DNA of 64,000 nt from Atherix ibis (taxonomy: Eukaryota; Arthropoda; Insecta; Diptera; Athericidae): NCBI GenBank assembly GCA_958298945.1, contig OY282610.1, positions 49,483,667-49,547,666 on the forward strand, in the 5' to 3' direction. The translations under genes were made by a program, and so were the position numbers. The notes under the pieces are model-generated. The model saw nothing but the letters and a program-made list of their open reading frames with translations, was not told where the DNA came from and searched no databases. Below, piece after piece: positions 39,401 through 51,800 of the stretch (its first letter is position 1; every line of letters begins with the position of its first letter).

Positions 39401-40000
39401 TCGGCCAAAATCGATGCAGTTTTCAGCAATTTAAGCATTTTGAATGTTTCTCCATGGTTTGGACCAAAAAAATCGTGGATTGACAAAAGTTAAATTTTCG
39501 AGAAAAATTACAAATCTTCCAAGGGTCCCCCAAAGGAAAATTTTCAATTTTACTGCATTTTTCAAGAAATCGTATTTTCCGCAAATTTCGACCAAAATCG
39601 ATGCAGTTTTCAGCAATTTAAGCATTTTGAATGTTTCTCCATGGTTTGGACCAAAAAATCGTGGATTGACAAAAGTTAAATTTTCGAGAAAAATTACAAA
39701 TGTTCCAAGGGTCCCCCAAAAGAAAATTTTAAATTTTACTGCATTTTTCAAGAAATCGTATTTTCCGAAAATTTCGGCCAAAATCGATGCAGTTTTCAGC
39801 AATTTAAGCATTTTGAATGTTTCTCCATGGTTTGGACCAAAAAAATCGTGGATTGACAAAAGTTAAATTTTCGAGAAAAATTACAAATCTTCCAAGGGTC
39901 CCCCAAAGGAAAATTTTCAATTTTACTGCATTTTTCAAGGAATCGTATTTTCCGAAAATTTCGGCCAAAATCGATGCAGTTTTCAGCAATTTAAGTATTT
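33500..40000 (+). repeat. Zone IV, left part: very uniform copies with 9-10-monomer blocks repeated
   Basis: Rare markers recur in order. CAAGGAATCG is at about 35,641, 37,510 and 39,937. GAAATTGTATTTTCCG is at about 36,392 and 38,072. GTATTTTTCG is at about 36,958, 38,640 and 39,202. ACAAATGTTCC with AAAAGAAAATTTTAAATTTT is at about 35,402, 38,953 and 39,698. Offsets of 1,869 and 1,682 bp show a nine- or ten-monomer block copied in tandem with one monomer gained or lost. The segment at 35,148-35,944 returns at 39,444-40,240 (offset 4,296). Most other monomers are identical or nearly so by eye. No gene is present. Confidence 0.82.
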
Positions 40001-43000
40001 TGAATGTTTCTCCATGGTTTGGACCAAAAAAATCGTGGATTGACAAAAGTTAAATTTTCGAGAAAAATTACAAATCTTCCAAGGGTCCCCCAAAGGAAAA
40101 TTTTCAATTTTACTGCATTTTTCAAGAAATCGTATTTTCCGAAAATTTCGGCCAAAATCGATGCAGTTTTCAGCAATTTAAGCATTTTGAATGTTTCTCC
40201 ATGGTTTGGACCAAAAAAATCGTGGATTGACAAAAGTTAAATTTTCGAGAAAAATTACAAATCTTCCAAGGGTCCCCCAAAGGAAAATTTTCAATTTTAC
40301 TGCATTTTTCAAGAAATCGTATTTTCCGAAAATTTCGGCCAAAATCGATGCAGTTTTCAGCAATTTAAGCATTTTGAATGTTTCTCCATGGTTTGGACCA
40401 AAAAAATCGTGGATTGACAAAAGTTAAATTTTCGAGAAAAATTACAAATCTTCCAAGGGTCCCCCAAAGGAAAATTTTCAATTTTACTGCATTTTTCAAG
40501 AAATCGTATTTTCCGAAAATTTCGGCCAAAATCGATGCAGTTTTCAGCAATTTAAGCATTTTGAATGTTTCTCCATGGTTTGGACCAAAAAAATCGTGGA
40601 TTGACAAAAGTTAAATTTTCGAGAAAAATTACAAATCTTCCAAGGGTCCCCCAAAGGAAAATTTTCAATTTTACTGCATTTTTCAAGAAATCGTATTTTC
40701 CGAAAATTTCGGCCAAAATCGATGCAGTTTTCAGCAATTTAAGCATTTTGAATGTTTCTCCATGGTTTGGACCAAAAAAATCGTGGATTGACAAAAGTTA
40801 AATTTTCGAGAAAAATTACAAATCTTCCAAGGGTCCCCCAAAGGAAAATTTTCAATTTTACTGCATTTTTCAAGAAATCGTATTTTCCGAAAATTTCGGC
40901 CAAAATCGATGCAGTTTTCAGCAATTTAAGCATTTTCAATATTTCTCCATGGTTTGGACCAAAAAAAATCGTGGATTGACAAAAGTTAAATTTTCGAGAA
41001 AAATTACAAATCTTCCAAGGGTCCCCCAAAGGAAAATTTTCAATTTTACTGCATTTTTCAAGAAATCGTATTTTCCGAAAATTTCGGCCAAAATCGATGC
41101 AGTTTTCAGCAATTTAAGCATTTTGAATGTTTCTCCATGGTTTGGACCAAAAAAATCGTGGATTGATAAAAGTTAAATTTTCGAGAAAAATTCCAAATCT
41201 TCCAAGGGTCCCCCAAAGGAAAATTTTCAATTTTACTGCATTTTTCAAGAAATCGTATTTTCCGCAAATTTCGGCCAAAATCGATGCAGTTTTCAGCAAT
41301 TTAAGCATTTTGAATGTTTCTCCATGGTTTGGACCAAAAAAATCGTGGATTGACAAAAGTTAAATTTTCGAGAAAAATTACAAATCTTCCAAGGGTCCCC
41401 CAAAGGAAAATTTTCAATTTTACTGCATTTTTCAAGAAATCGTATTTTCCGAAAATTTCGGCCAAAATCGATGCAGTTTTCAGCAATTTAAGCATTTTGA
41501 ATGTTTCTCCATGGTTTGGACCAAAAAAATCGTGGATTGACAAAAGTTAAATTTTCGAGAAAAAATACAAATCTTCCAAGGGTCCCCCAAAGGAAAATTT
41601 TCAATTTTACTGCATTTTTCAAGAAATCGTATTTTCCGAAAATTTCGGCCAAAATCGATGCAGTTTTCAGCAATTTAAGCATTTTCAATATTTCTCCATG
41701 GTTTGGACCAAAAAAATCGTGGATTGACAAAAGTTAAATTTTCGAGAAAAATTACAAATCTTCCAAGGGTCCCCCAAAGGAAAATTTTCAATTTTACTGC
41801 ATTTTTCAAGAAATCGTATTTTCCGAAAATTTCGGCCAAAATCGATGCAGTTTTCAGCAATTTAAGCATTTTGAATGTTTCTCCATGGTTTGGACCAAAA
41901 AAATCGTGGATTGACAAAAGTTAAATTTTCGAGAAAAATTCCAAATCTTCCAAGGGTCCCCCAAAGGAAAATTTTCAATTTTACTGCATTTTTCAAGAAA
42001 TCGTATTTTCCGCAAATTTCGGCCAAAATCGATGCAGTTTTCAGCAATTTAAGCATTTTGAATGTTTCTCCATGGTTTGGACCAAAAAAATCGTGGATTG
42101 ACAAAAGTTAAATTTTCGAGAAAAATTACAAATCTTCCAAGGGTCCCCCAAAGGAAAATTTTCAATTTTACTGCATTTTTCAAGAAATCGTATTTTCCGA
42201 AAATTTCGGCCAAAATCGATGCAGTTTTCAGCAATTTAAGCATTTTGAATGTTTCTCCATGGTTTGGACCAAAAAAATCGTGGATTGACAAAAGTTAAAT
42301 TTTCGAGAAAAATTACAAATCTTCCAAGGGTCCCCCAAAGGAAAATTTTCAATTTTACTGCATTTTTCAAGAAATCGTATTTTCCGAAAATTTCGGCCAA
42401 AATCGATGCAGTTTTCAGCAATTTAAGCATTTTGAATGTTTCTCCATGGTTTGGACCAAAAAAATCGTGGATTGACAAAAGTTAAATTTTCGAGAAAAAT
42501 TACAAATCTTCCAAGGGTCCCCCAAAGGAAAATTTTCAATTTTACTGCATTTTTCAAGAAATCGTATTTTCCGAAAATTTCGGCCAAAATCGATGCAGTT
42601 TTCAGCAATTTAAGCATTTTGAATGTTTCTCCATGGTTTGGACCAAAAAAATCGTGGATTGACAAAAGTTAAATTTTCGAGAAAAATTACAAATCTTCCA
42701 AGGGTCCCCCAAAGGAAAATTTTCAATTTTACTGCATTTTTCAAGAAATCGTATTTTCCGAAAATTTCGGCCAAAATCGATGCAGTTTTCAGCAATTTAA
42801 GCATTTTGAATGTTTCTCCATGGTTTGGACCAAAAAAATCGTGGATTGACAAAAGTTAAATTTTCGAGAAAAATTACAAATCTTCCAAGGGTCCCCCAAA
42901 GGAAAATTTTCAATTTTACTGCATTTTTCAAGAAATCGTATTTTCCGAAAATTTCGGCCAAAATCGATGCAGTTTTCAGCAATTTAAGCATTTTCAATAT

Positions 43001-44699
43001 TTCTCCATGGTTTGGACCAAAAAAAATCGTGGATTGACAAAAGTTAAATTTTCGAGAAAAATTACAAATCTTCCAAGGGTCCCCCAAAGGAAAATTTTCA
43101 ATTTTACTGCATTTTTCAAGAAATCGTATTTTCCGAAAATTTCGGCCAAAATCGATGCAGTTTTCAGCAATTTAAGCATTTTGAATGTTTCTCCATGGTT
43201 TGGACCAAAAAAATCGTGGATTGATAAAAGTTAAATTTTCGAGAAAAATTCCAAATCTTCCAAGGGTCCCCCAAAGGAAAATTTTCAATTTTACTGCATT
43301 TTTCAAGAAATCGTATTTTCCGCAAATTTCGGCCAAAATCGATGCAGTTTTCAGCAATTTAAGCATTTTGAATGTTTCTCCATGGTTTGGACCAAAAAAA
43401 TCGTGGATTGACAAAAGTTAAATTTTCGAGAAAAATTACAAATCTTCCAAGGGTCCCCCAAAGGAAAATTTTCAATTTTACTGCATTTTTCAAGAAATCG
43501 TATTTTCCGAAAATTTCGGCCAAAATCGATGCAGTTTTCAGCAATTTAAGCATTTTGAATGTTTCTCCATGGTTTGGACCAAAAAAATCGTGGATTGACA
43601 AAAGTTAAATTTTCGAGAAAAAATACAAATCTTCCAAGGGTCCCCCAAAGGAAAATTTTCAATTTTACTGCATTTTTCAAGAAATCGTATTTTCCGAAAA
43701 TTTCGGCCAAAATCGATGCAGTTTTCAGCAATTTAAGCATTTTCAATATTTCTCCATGGTTTGGACCAAAAAAATCGTGGATTGACAAAAGTTAAATTTT
43801 CGAGAAAAATTACAAATCTTCCAAGGGTCCCCCAAAGGAAAATTTTCAATTTTACTGCATTTTTCAAGAAATCGTATTTTCCGAAAATTTCGGCCAAAAT
43901 CGATGCAGTTTTCAGCAATTTAAGCATTTTGAATGTTTCTCCATGGTTTGGACCAAAAAAATCGTGGATTGACAAAAGTTAAATTTTCGAGAAAAATTCC
44001 AAATCTTCCAAGGGTCCCCCAAAGGAAAATTTTCAATTTTACTGCATTTTTCAAGAAATCGTATTTTCCGCAAATTTCGGCCAAAATCGATGCAGTTTTC
44101 AGCAATTTAAGCATTTTGAATGTTTCTCCATGGTTTGGACCAAAAAAATCGTGGATTGACAAAAGTTAAATTTTCGAGAAAAATTACAAATCTTCCAAGG
44201 GTCCCCCAAAGGAAAATTTTCAATTTTACTGCATTTTTCAAGAAATCGTATTTTCCGAAAATTTCGGCCAAAATCGATGCAGTTTTCAGCAATTTAAGCA
44301 TTTTGAATGTTTCTCCATGGTTTGGACCAAAAAAATCGTGGATTGACAAAAGTTAAATTTTCGAGAAAAATTACAAATCTTCCAAGGGTCCCCCAAAGGA
44401 AAATTTTCAATTTTACTGCATTTTTCAAGAAATCGTATTTTCCGAAAATTTCGGCCAAAATCGATGCAGTTTTCAGCAATTTAAGCATTTTGAATGTTTC
44501 TCCATGGTTTGGACCAAAAAAATCGTGGATTGACAAAAGTTAAATTTTCGAGAAAAATTACAAATCTTCCAAGGGTCCCCCAAAGGAAAATTTTCAATTT
44601 TACTGCATTTTTCAAGAAATCGTATTTTCCGAAAATTTCGGCCAAAATCGATGCAGTTTTCAGCAATTTAAGCATTTTGAATGTTTCTCCATGGTTTGG
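40000..44699 (+). repeat. Eleven-monomer higher-order repeat (2,058 bp), about 2.3 units
   Basis: An ordered set of private variants repeats at exactly 2,058 bp. TTTTCAATATTTCTCC is at about 40,934 and 42,992, each followed by an A8 tract. GGATTGATAAAAG is at about 41,160 and 43,218, followed by AAAATTCCAAATC. CCGCAAATTTCGG is at about 41,262 and 43,320, GAGAAAAAATACAAATC at about 41,557 and 43,615, and a second TTTTCAATATTTC at about 41,692 and 43,750. Correspondence holds from about 40,000 to 42,640 against 42,058 to 44,698, ending at a GGACCAAACAAATCG change near 44,703. Inside each unit an older four-monomer duplication (748 bp) is visible. Confidence 0.9.
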
Positions 44700-47316
44700 A
44701 CCAAACAAATCGTGGATTGACAAAAGTTAAATTTTCGAGAAAAATTACAAATCTTCCAAGGGTCCCCCAAAGGAAAATTTTCAATTTTACTGCATTTTTC
44801 AAGAAATCGTATTTTCCGAAAATTTCGGCCAAAATCGATGCAGTTTTCAGCAATTTAAGCATTTTGAATGTTTCTCCATGGTTTAGAACAAAAAAATCGT
44901 GGATTGTCAAAAGTTAAATTTTCGAGAAAAATTACAAATCTTCCAAGGGTCCCCCAAAGGAAAATTTTCAATTTTACTGCATTTTTCAAGAAATCGTATT
45001 TTCCGAAAATTTCGGCCAAAATCGATGCAGTTTTCAGCAATTTAAGCATTTTGAATGTTTCTCCATGGTTTGGACCAAAAAAATCGTGGATTGACAAAAG
45101 TTAAATTTTCGAGAAAAATTACAAATCTTCCAAGGGTCCCCCAAAGGAAAATTTTCAATTTTACTGCATTTTTCAAGAAATCGTATTTTCCGAAAATTTC
45201 GGCCAAAATCGATGCAGTTTTCAGCAATTTAAGCATTTTGAATGTTTCTCCATGGTTTGGACCAAAAAAATCGTGGATTGACAAAAGTTAAATTTTCGAG
45301 AAAAATTACAAATCTTCCAAGGGTCCCCCAAAGGAAAATTTTCAATTTTACTGCATTTTTCAAGAAATCGTATTTTCCGAAAATTTCGGCCAAAATCGAT
45401 GCAGTTTTCAGCAATTTAAGCATTTTGAATGTTTCTCCATGGTTTAGACCAAAAAAATCGTGGATTGACAAAAGTTAAATTTTCGAGAAAAATTACAAAT
45501 CTTCCAAGGGTCCCCCAAAGGAAAATTTTCAATTTTACTGCATTTTTCAAGAAATCGTATTTTCCGAAAATTTCGGCCAAATCGATGCAGTTTTCAGCAA
45601 TTTAAGCATTTTGAATGTTTCTCCATGGTTTGGACCAAAAAAATCGTGGATTGACAAAAGTTAAATTTTCGAGAAAAATTACAAATCTTCCAAGGGTCCC
45701 CCAAAGGAAAATTTTCAATTTTACTGCATTTTTCAAGAAATCGTATTTTCCGAAAATTTCGGCCAAAATCGATGCAGTTTTCAGCAATTTAAGCATTTTG
45801 AATGTTTCTCCATGGTTTGGACCAAAAAAATCGTGGATTGACAAAAGTTAAATTTTCGAGAAAAATTACAAATCTTCCAAGGGTCCCCCAAAGGAAAATT
45901 TTCAATTTTACTGCATTTTTCAAGAAATTGTATTTTCCGAAAATTTCGGCCAAAATCGATGCAGTTTTCAGCAATTTAAGCATTTTGAATGTTTCTCCAT
46001 GGTTTGGACCAAACAAATCGTGGATTGACAAAAGTTAAATTTTCGAGAAAAATTACAAATCTTCCAAGGGTCCCCCAAAGGAAAATTTTCAATTTTACTG
46101 CATTTTTCAAGAAATCGTATTTTCCGAAAATTTCGGCCAAAATCGATGCAGTTTTCAGCAATTTAAGCATTTTGAATGTTTCTCCATGGTTTGGACCAAA
46201 AAAATCGTGGATTGTCAAAAGTTAAATTTTCGAGAAAAATTACAAATCTTCCAAGGGTCCCCAAAGGAAAATTTTCAATTTTACTGCATTTTTCAAGAAA
46301 TCGTATTTTCCGAAAATTTCGGCCAAAATCGATGCAGTTTTCAGCAATTTAAGCATTTTCAATATTTCTCCATGGTTTGGACCAAAAATCGTGGATTGAC
46401 AAAAGTTAAATTTTCGAGAAAAATTACAAATCTTCCAAGGGTCCCCCAAAGGAAAATTTTCAATTTTACTGCATTTTTCAAGAAATCGTATTTTCCGAAA
46501 ATTTCGGCCAAAATCGATGCAGTTTTCAGCAATTTAAGCATTTTGAATGTTTCTCCATGGTTTGGACCAAAAAAATCGTGGATTGACAAAAGTTAAATTT
46601 TCGAGAAAAATTACAAATCTTCCAAGGGTCCCCCAAAGGAAAATTTTCAATTTTACTGCATTTTTCAAGAAATCGTATTTTCCGAAAATTTCGGCCAAAA
46701 TCGATGCAGTTTTCAGCAATTTAAGCATTTTGAATGTTTCTCCATGGTTTGGACCAAACAAATCGTGGATTGACAAAAGTTAAATTTTCGAGAAAAATTA
46801 CAAATCTTCCAAGGGTCCCCCAAAGGAAAATTTTCAATTTTACTGCATTTTTCAAGAAATCGTATTTTCCGAAAATTTCGGCCAAAATCGATGCAGTTTT
46901 CAGCAATTTAAGCATTTTGAATGTTTCTCCATGGTTTGGACCAAAAAAATCGTGGATTGTCAAAAGTTAAATTTTCGAGAAAAATTACAAATCTTCCAAG
47001 GGTCCCCCAAAGGAAAATTTTCAATTTCACTGCATTTTTCAAGAAATCGTATTTTCCGAAAATTTCGGCCAAAATCGATGCAGTTTTCAGCAATTTAAGC
47101 ATTTTGAATGTTTCTCCATGGTTTGGAGCAAAAAAATCGTGGATTGACAAAAGTTAAATTTTCGAGAAAAATTACAAATCTTCCAAGGGTCCCCCAAAGG
47201 AAAATTTTCAATTTTACTGCATTTTTCAAGAAATCGTATTTTCCGAAAATTTCGGCCAAAATCGATGCAGTTTTCAGCAATTTAAGTATTTTGAATGTTT
47301 CTCCATGGTTTGGACC
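44700..47316 (+). repeat. Zone IV, right part: GGACCAAACAAATCG monomers repeated at 7- and 4-monomer spacing
   Basis: The GGACCAAACAAATCG variant occurs near 44,700, 46,008 and 46,753, spacings of 1,308 and 745 bp. Each time the next monomer is followed by GGATTGTCAAAAG (near 44,901, 46,209, 46,954). The pair therefore moved as a block. Between them are consensus-like copies and a one-off TTTAGAACAAAAAAATCG. The segment ends at the N gap. Confidence 0.82.
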
Positions 47317-47516
47317 NNNNNNNNNNNNNNNNNNNNNNNNNNNNNNNNNNNNNNNNNNNNNNNNNNNNNNNNNNNNNNNNNNNNNNNNNNNNNNNNNNNN
47401 NNNNNNNNNNNNNNNNNNNNNNNNNNNNNNNNNNNNNNNNNNNNNNNNNNNNNNNNNNNNNNNNNNNNNNNNNNNNNNNNNNNNNNNNNNNNNNNNNNNN
47501 NNNNNNNNNNNNNNNN
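47317..47516. other. Assembly gap of exactly 200 N
   Basis: A run of 200 N separates the two arms. The round size suggests a fixed placeholder put in by a scaffolder rather than a measured distance, so the real missing length is unknown. On the left the sequence stops after CCATGGTTTGGACC. On the right it starts with eight T followed by GGTCCAAACCATGG, which is the reverse complement of the same monomer position. Satellite orientation flips across the gap. Confidence 0.97.
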
Positions 47517-48060
47517 TTTTTTTTGGTCCAAACCATGGAGAAACATTCAAAATGCTTAAATTGCTGAAAACTGCATCGATTTTGGCCGAAATTTTCGGAA
47601 AATACGATTTCTTGAAAAATGCAGTAAAATTGAAAATTTTCCTTTGGGGGACCTTTGGAAGATTTGTAATTTTTCTCGAAAATTTAACTTTTGTCAATCC
47701 ACGATTTTTTTGGTCCAAACCATGGAGAAACATTCAAAATACTTAAATTGCTGAAAACTGCATCGATTTTGGCCGAAATTTCGGAAAATACGATTTCTTG
47801 AAAAATGCAGTAAAATTGAAAATTTTCCTTTGGGGGACCCTTGGAAGATTTGTAATTTTTCTCGAAATTATATTTTTTGTCAATCCACGATTTTTTTGGT
47901 CCAAACCATGGAGAAACATTCAAAATACTTAAATTGCTGAAAACTGCATCGATTTTGGGCGAAATTTTCGGAAAATACGATTTCTTGAAAAATGCAGTAA
48001 AATTGAAATTTTCCTTTGGGGACCCTTGGAAGATTTGTAATTTTTCTCGAAATTTAACTT
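47517..48060 (-). repeat. Inverted-arm start: three monomers next to the gap
   Basis: Satellite in reverse orientation with several one-base losses (GCCGAAATTTCGG near 47,771; TTGAAATTTTCC near 48,004; GGGGACCC near 48,019). The TTATATTTTTTGTC variant and the GGGCGAAATTTTCGG monomer also occur at about 49,548 and 49,636, a nine-monomer spacing. The homopolymer losses near a contig end may be consensus errors. Confidence 0.8.
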
Positions 48061-48808
48061 TTGTCAATCCACGATTTTTTTGGTCCAAACCATGGAGAAA
48101 CATTCAAAATACTTAAATTGCTGAAAACTGCATCGATTTTGGCCGAAATTTTCGGAAAATACGATTTCTTGAAAAATGCAGTAAAATTGAAAATTTTCCT
48201 TTGGGGGACCCTTGGAAGATTTGTAATTTTTCTCGACATTAAAGCTTTTGTCAATCCACGATTTTTTTGGTCCAAATCATGGAGAAACATTCAAAATGCT
48301 TAAATTGCTGAAAACTGCATCGATTTTGGCCGAAATTTTCGGAAAATACGATTTCTTGAAAAATGCAGTAAAATTGAAAATTTTCCTTTGGGGGACCCTT
48401 GGAAGATTTGTAATTTTTCTCGAAATTATAGCTTTTGTCAATCCACGATTTTTTTGGTCCAAACCATGGAGAAACATTCAAAATGCTTAAATTGCTGAAA
48501 ACTGCATCGATTTTGGCCGAAATTTTCGGAAAATACGATTTCTTGAAAAATGCAGTAAAATTGAAAATTTTCCTTTGGGGGACCCTTGGAAGATTTGTAA
48601 TTTTTCTCGACATTAAAGCTTTTGTCAATCCACGATTTTTTTGGTCCAAATCATGGAGAAACATTCAAAATGCTTAAATTGCTGAAAACTGCATCGATTT
48701 TGGCCGAAATTTTCGGAAAATACGATTTCTTGAAAAATGCAGTAAAATTGAAAATTTTCCTTTGGGGGACCCTTGGAAGATTTGTAATTTTTCTCGAAAT
48801 TATAGCTT
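48061..48808 (-). repeat. Two-monomer unit (374 bp) in tandem
   Basis: CTCGACATTAAAGCTTTTG and CTCGAAATTATAGCTTTTG alternate at about 48,233, 48,420, 48,607 and 48,794. The first type is followed each time by GGTCCAAATCATGGAG, which loses the CCATGG site. This is a dimeric higher-order unit present twice. A single copy of the first type returns near 50,289, eleven monomers on. Confidence 0.88.
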
Positions 48809-51800
48809 TTGTCAATCCACGATTTTTTTGGTCCAAACCATGGAGAAACATTCAAAATGCTTAAATTGCTGAAAACTGCATCGATTTTGGCCGAAATTTT
48901 CGCAAAATACGATTTCTTGAAAAATGCAGTAAAATTGAAAATTTTCCTTTGGGGGACTTTGGAAGATTTGAAATTTTTCTCAAAAATTTAACTTTTGTCA
49001 ATCCACGTTTTTTTTGGTCCAAACCATGGAGAAACATTCAAAATGCTTAAATTGCTGAAAACTGCATCGATTTTGGCCGAAATTTTCGGAAAATACGATT
49101 TCTTGAAAAATGCATTAAAATTGAAAATTTTCCTTTGGGGGACTTTTGGAAGATTTGAAATTTTTCTCAAATATTTAACTTTTGTCAATCCACGTTTTTT
49201 TTGGTCCAAACCATGGAGAAACATTCAAAATGCTTAAATTGCTGAAAACTGCATCGATTTTGGCCGAAATTTTCGGAAAATACGATTTCTTGAAAAATGC
49301 AGTAAAATTGAAAATTTTCCTTTGGGGGACCTTTGGAAGATTTGTAATTTTTCTCGAAAATTTAACTTTTGTCAATCCACGATTTTTTTGGTCCAAACCA
49401 TGGAGAAACATTCAAAATACTTAAATTGCTGAAAACTGCATCGATTTTGGCCGAAATTTTCGGAAAATACGATTTCTTGAAAAATGCAGTAAAATTGAAA
49501 ATTTTCCTTTGGGGGACCCTTGGAAGATTTGTAATTTTTCTCGAAATTATATTTTTTGTCAATCCACGATTTTTTTGGTCCAAACCATGGAGAAACATTC
49601 AAAATACTTAAATTGCTGAAAACTGCATCGATTTTGGGCGAAATTTTCGGAAAATACGATTTCTTGAAAAATGCAGTAAAATTGAAAATTTTCCTTTGGG
49701 GGACCCTTGGAAGATTTGTAATTTTTCTCGAAAATTTAACTTTTGTCAATCCACGATTTTTTTGGTCCAAACCATGGAGAAACATTCAAAATGCTTAAAT
49801 TGCTGAAAACTGCATCGATTTTGGCCGAAATTTGCGGAAAATACAATTTCTTGAAAAATGCAGTAAAATTGAAAATTTTCCTTTGGGGGACCCTTGGAAG
49901 ATTTGTAATTTTTCTCGAAAATTTAACTTTTGTCAATCCACGATTTTTTTGGTCCAAACCATGGAGAAACATTCAAAATGCTTAAATTGCTGAAAACTGC
50001 ATCGATTTTGGCCGAAATTTTCGGAAAATACGATTTCTTGAAAAATGCAGTAAAATTGAAAATTTTCCTTTGGGGGACCCTTGGAAGATTTGTAATTTTT
50101 CTCGAAAATTTAACTTTTGTCAATCCACGATTTTTTTGGTCCAAACCATGGAGAAACATTCAAAATACTTAAATTGCTGAAAACTGCATCGATTTTGGCC
50201 GAAATTTTCGGAAAATACGATTTCTTGAAAAATGCAGTAAAATTGAAAATTTTCCTTTGGGGGACCCTTGGAAGATTTGTAATTTTTCTCGACATTAAAG
50301 CTTTTGTCAATCCACGATTTTTTTGGTCCAAATCATGGAGAAACATTCAAAATGCTTAAATTGCTGAAAACTGCATCGATTTTGGCCGAAATTTTCGGAA
50401 AATACGATTTCTTGAAAAATGCAGTAAAATTGAAAATTTTCCTTTGGGGGACCCTTCGAAGATTTGTAATTTTTCTCGAAAATTTAACTTTTGTCAATCC
50501 ACAATTTTTTTGGTCCAAACCATGGAGAAACATTCAAAATGCTTAAATTGCTGAAAACTGCATCGATTTTGGCCGAAATTTTCGGAAAATACGATTTCTT
50601 GAAAAATGCAGTAAAATTGAAAATTTCCCTTTGGGGGACCCTTGGAAGATTTGTAATTTTTCTCGAAAATTTAACTTTTGTCAATCCACGATTTTTTTGG
50701 TCCAAACCATGGAGAAACATTCAAAATACTTAAATTGCTGAAAACTGCATCGATTTTGGGCGAAATTTAAGGAAAATACGATTTCTTGAAAAATGCAGTA
50801 AAATTGAAAATTTTTCCTTTGGGGGACCCTTGGAAGATTTGTAATTTTTCTCGAAATTATAGCTTTTGTCAATCCACGATTTTTTTGGTCCAAACCATGG
50901 AGAAACATTCAAAATGCTTAAATTGCTGAAAACTGCATCGATTTTGGCCGAAATTTTCGGAAAATACGATTTCTTGAAAATGCAGTAAAATGGAAAATTT
51001 TCCTTTGGGGGACTTTTGGAAGATTTGAAATTTTTCTCAAAAATTTAACTTTTGTCAATCCACGTTTTTTTTGGTCCAAACCATGGAGAAACATTCAAAA
51101 TGCTTAAATTGCTGAAAACTGCATCGATTTTGGCCGAAATTTTCGGAAATACGATTTCTTGAAAAATGCAGTAAAATTGAAAATTTTCCTTTGGGGGACT
51201 TTTGGAAGATTAGAAATTTTTCTCAAAAATTTAACTTTTGTCAATCCACGTTTTTTTTGGTCCAAACCATGGAGAAACATTCAAATGCTTAAATTGCTGA
51301 AAACTGCATCGATTTTGGCCGAAATTTTCGGAAAATACGATTTCTTGAAAAATGCAGTAAAATTGAAAATTTTCCTTTGGGGGACCTTTGGAAGATTTGT
51401 AATTTTTCTCGAAAATTTAACTTTTGTCAATCCCACGATTTTTTTGGTCCAAACCATGGAGAAACATTCAAAATACTTTAATTGCTGAAAACTGCATCGA
51501 TTTTGGGCGAAATTTTCGGAAAATACGATTTCTTGAAAAATGCAGTAAATTGAAAATTTTCCTTTGGGGGACCCTTGGAAGATTTGTAATTTTTTCTCGA
51601 AATTATAGCTTTTGTCAATCCACGATTTTTTTGGTCCAAACCATGGAGAAACATTCAAAATGCTTAAATTGCTGAAAACTGCATCGATTTTGGCCGAAAT
51701 TTTCGGAAAATACGATTTCTTGAAAAATGCAGTAAAATTGAAAATTTTCCTTTGGGGGACTTTTGGAAGATTTGAAATTTTTCTCAAAAATTTAACTTTT

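Larger units (their letters stand above)
1..47316 (+). repeat. 187-bp satellite array, forward arm (about 253 monomers)
   Basis: Uninterrupted head-to-tail tandem repeat. Landmarks such as TTCTCCATGGTTTGGACC, GGGTCCCCCAAAGG and CAAAATCGATGCAG recur every 187 bp; common length variants are 186 and 188 bp. Copies differ by a few substitutions and one-base indels, fewest in the right third. Both ends are open: position 1 starts inside a monomer and the right end stops at the N gap inside a monomer. No stretch over 50 bp departs from the monomer, so no gene, transposon or unique island is present. Known context: arrays of this kind in eukaryotes form constitutive heterochromatin, often at centromeres or subtelomeres. 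Placement at a centromere is inference only; nothing in the sequence proves it. I do not recognise the satellite family or its host. Confidence 0.98.

Noticed and set aside
47305..47559. Open frames running through the N gap
   Set aside because: The frames exist only because N cannot encode a stop; they join satellite on both sides of unknown sequence.
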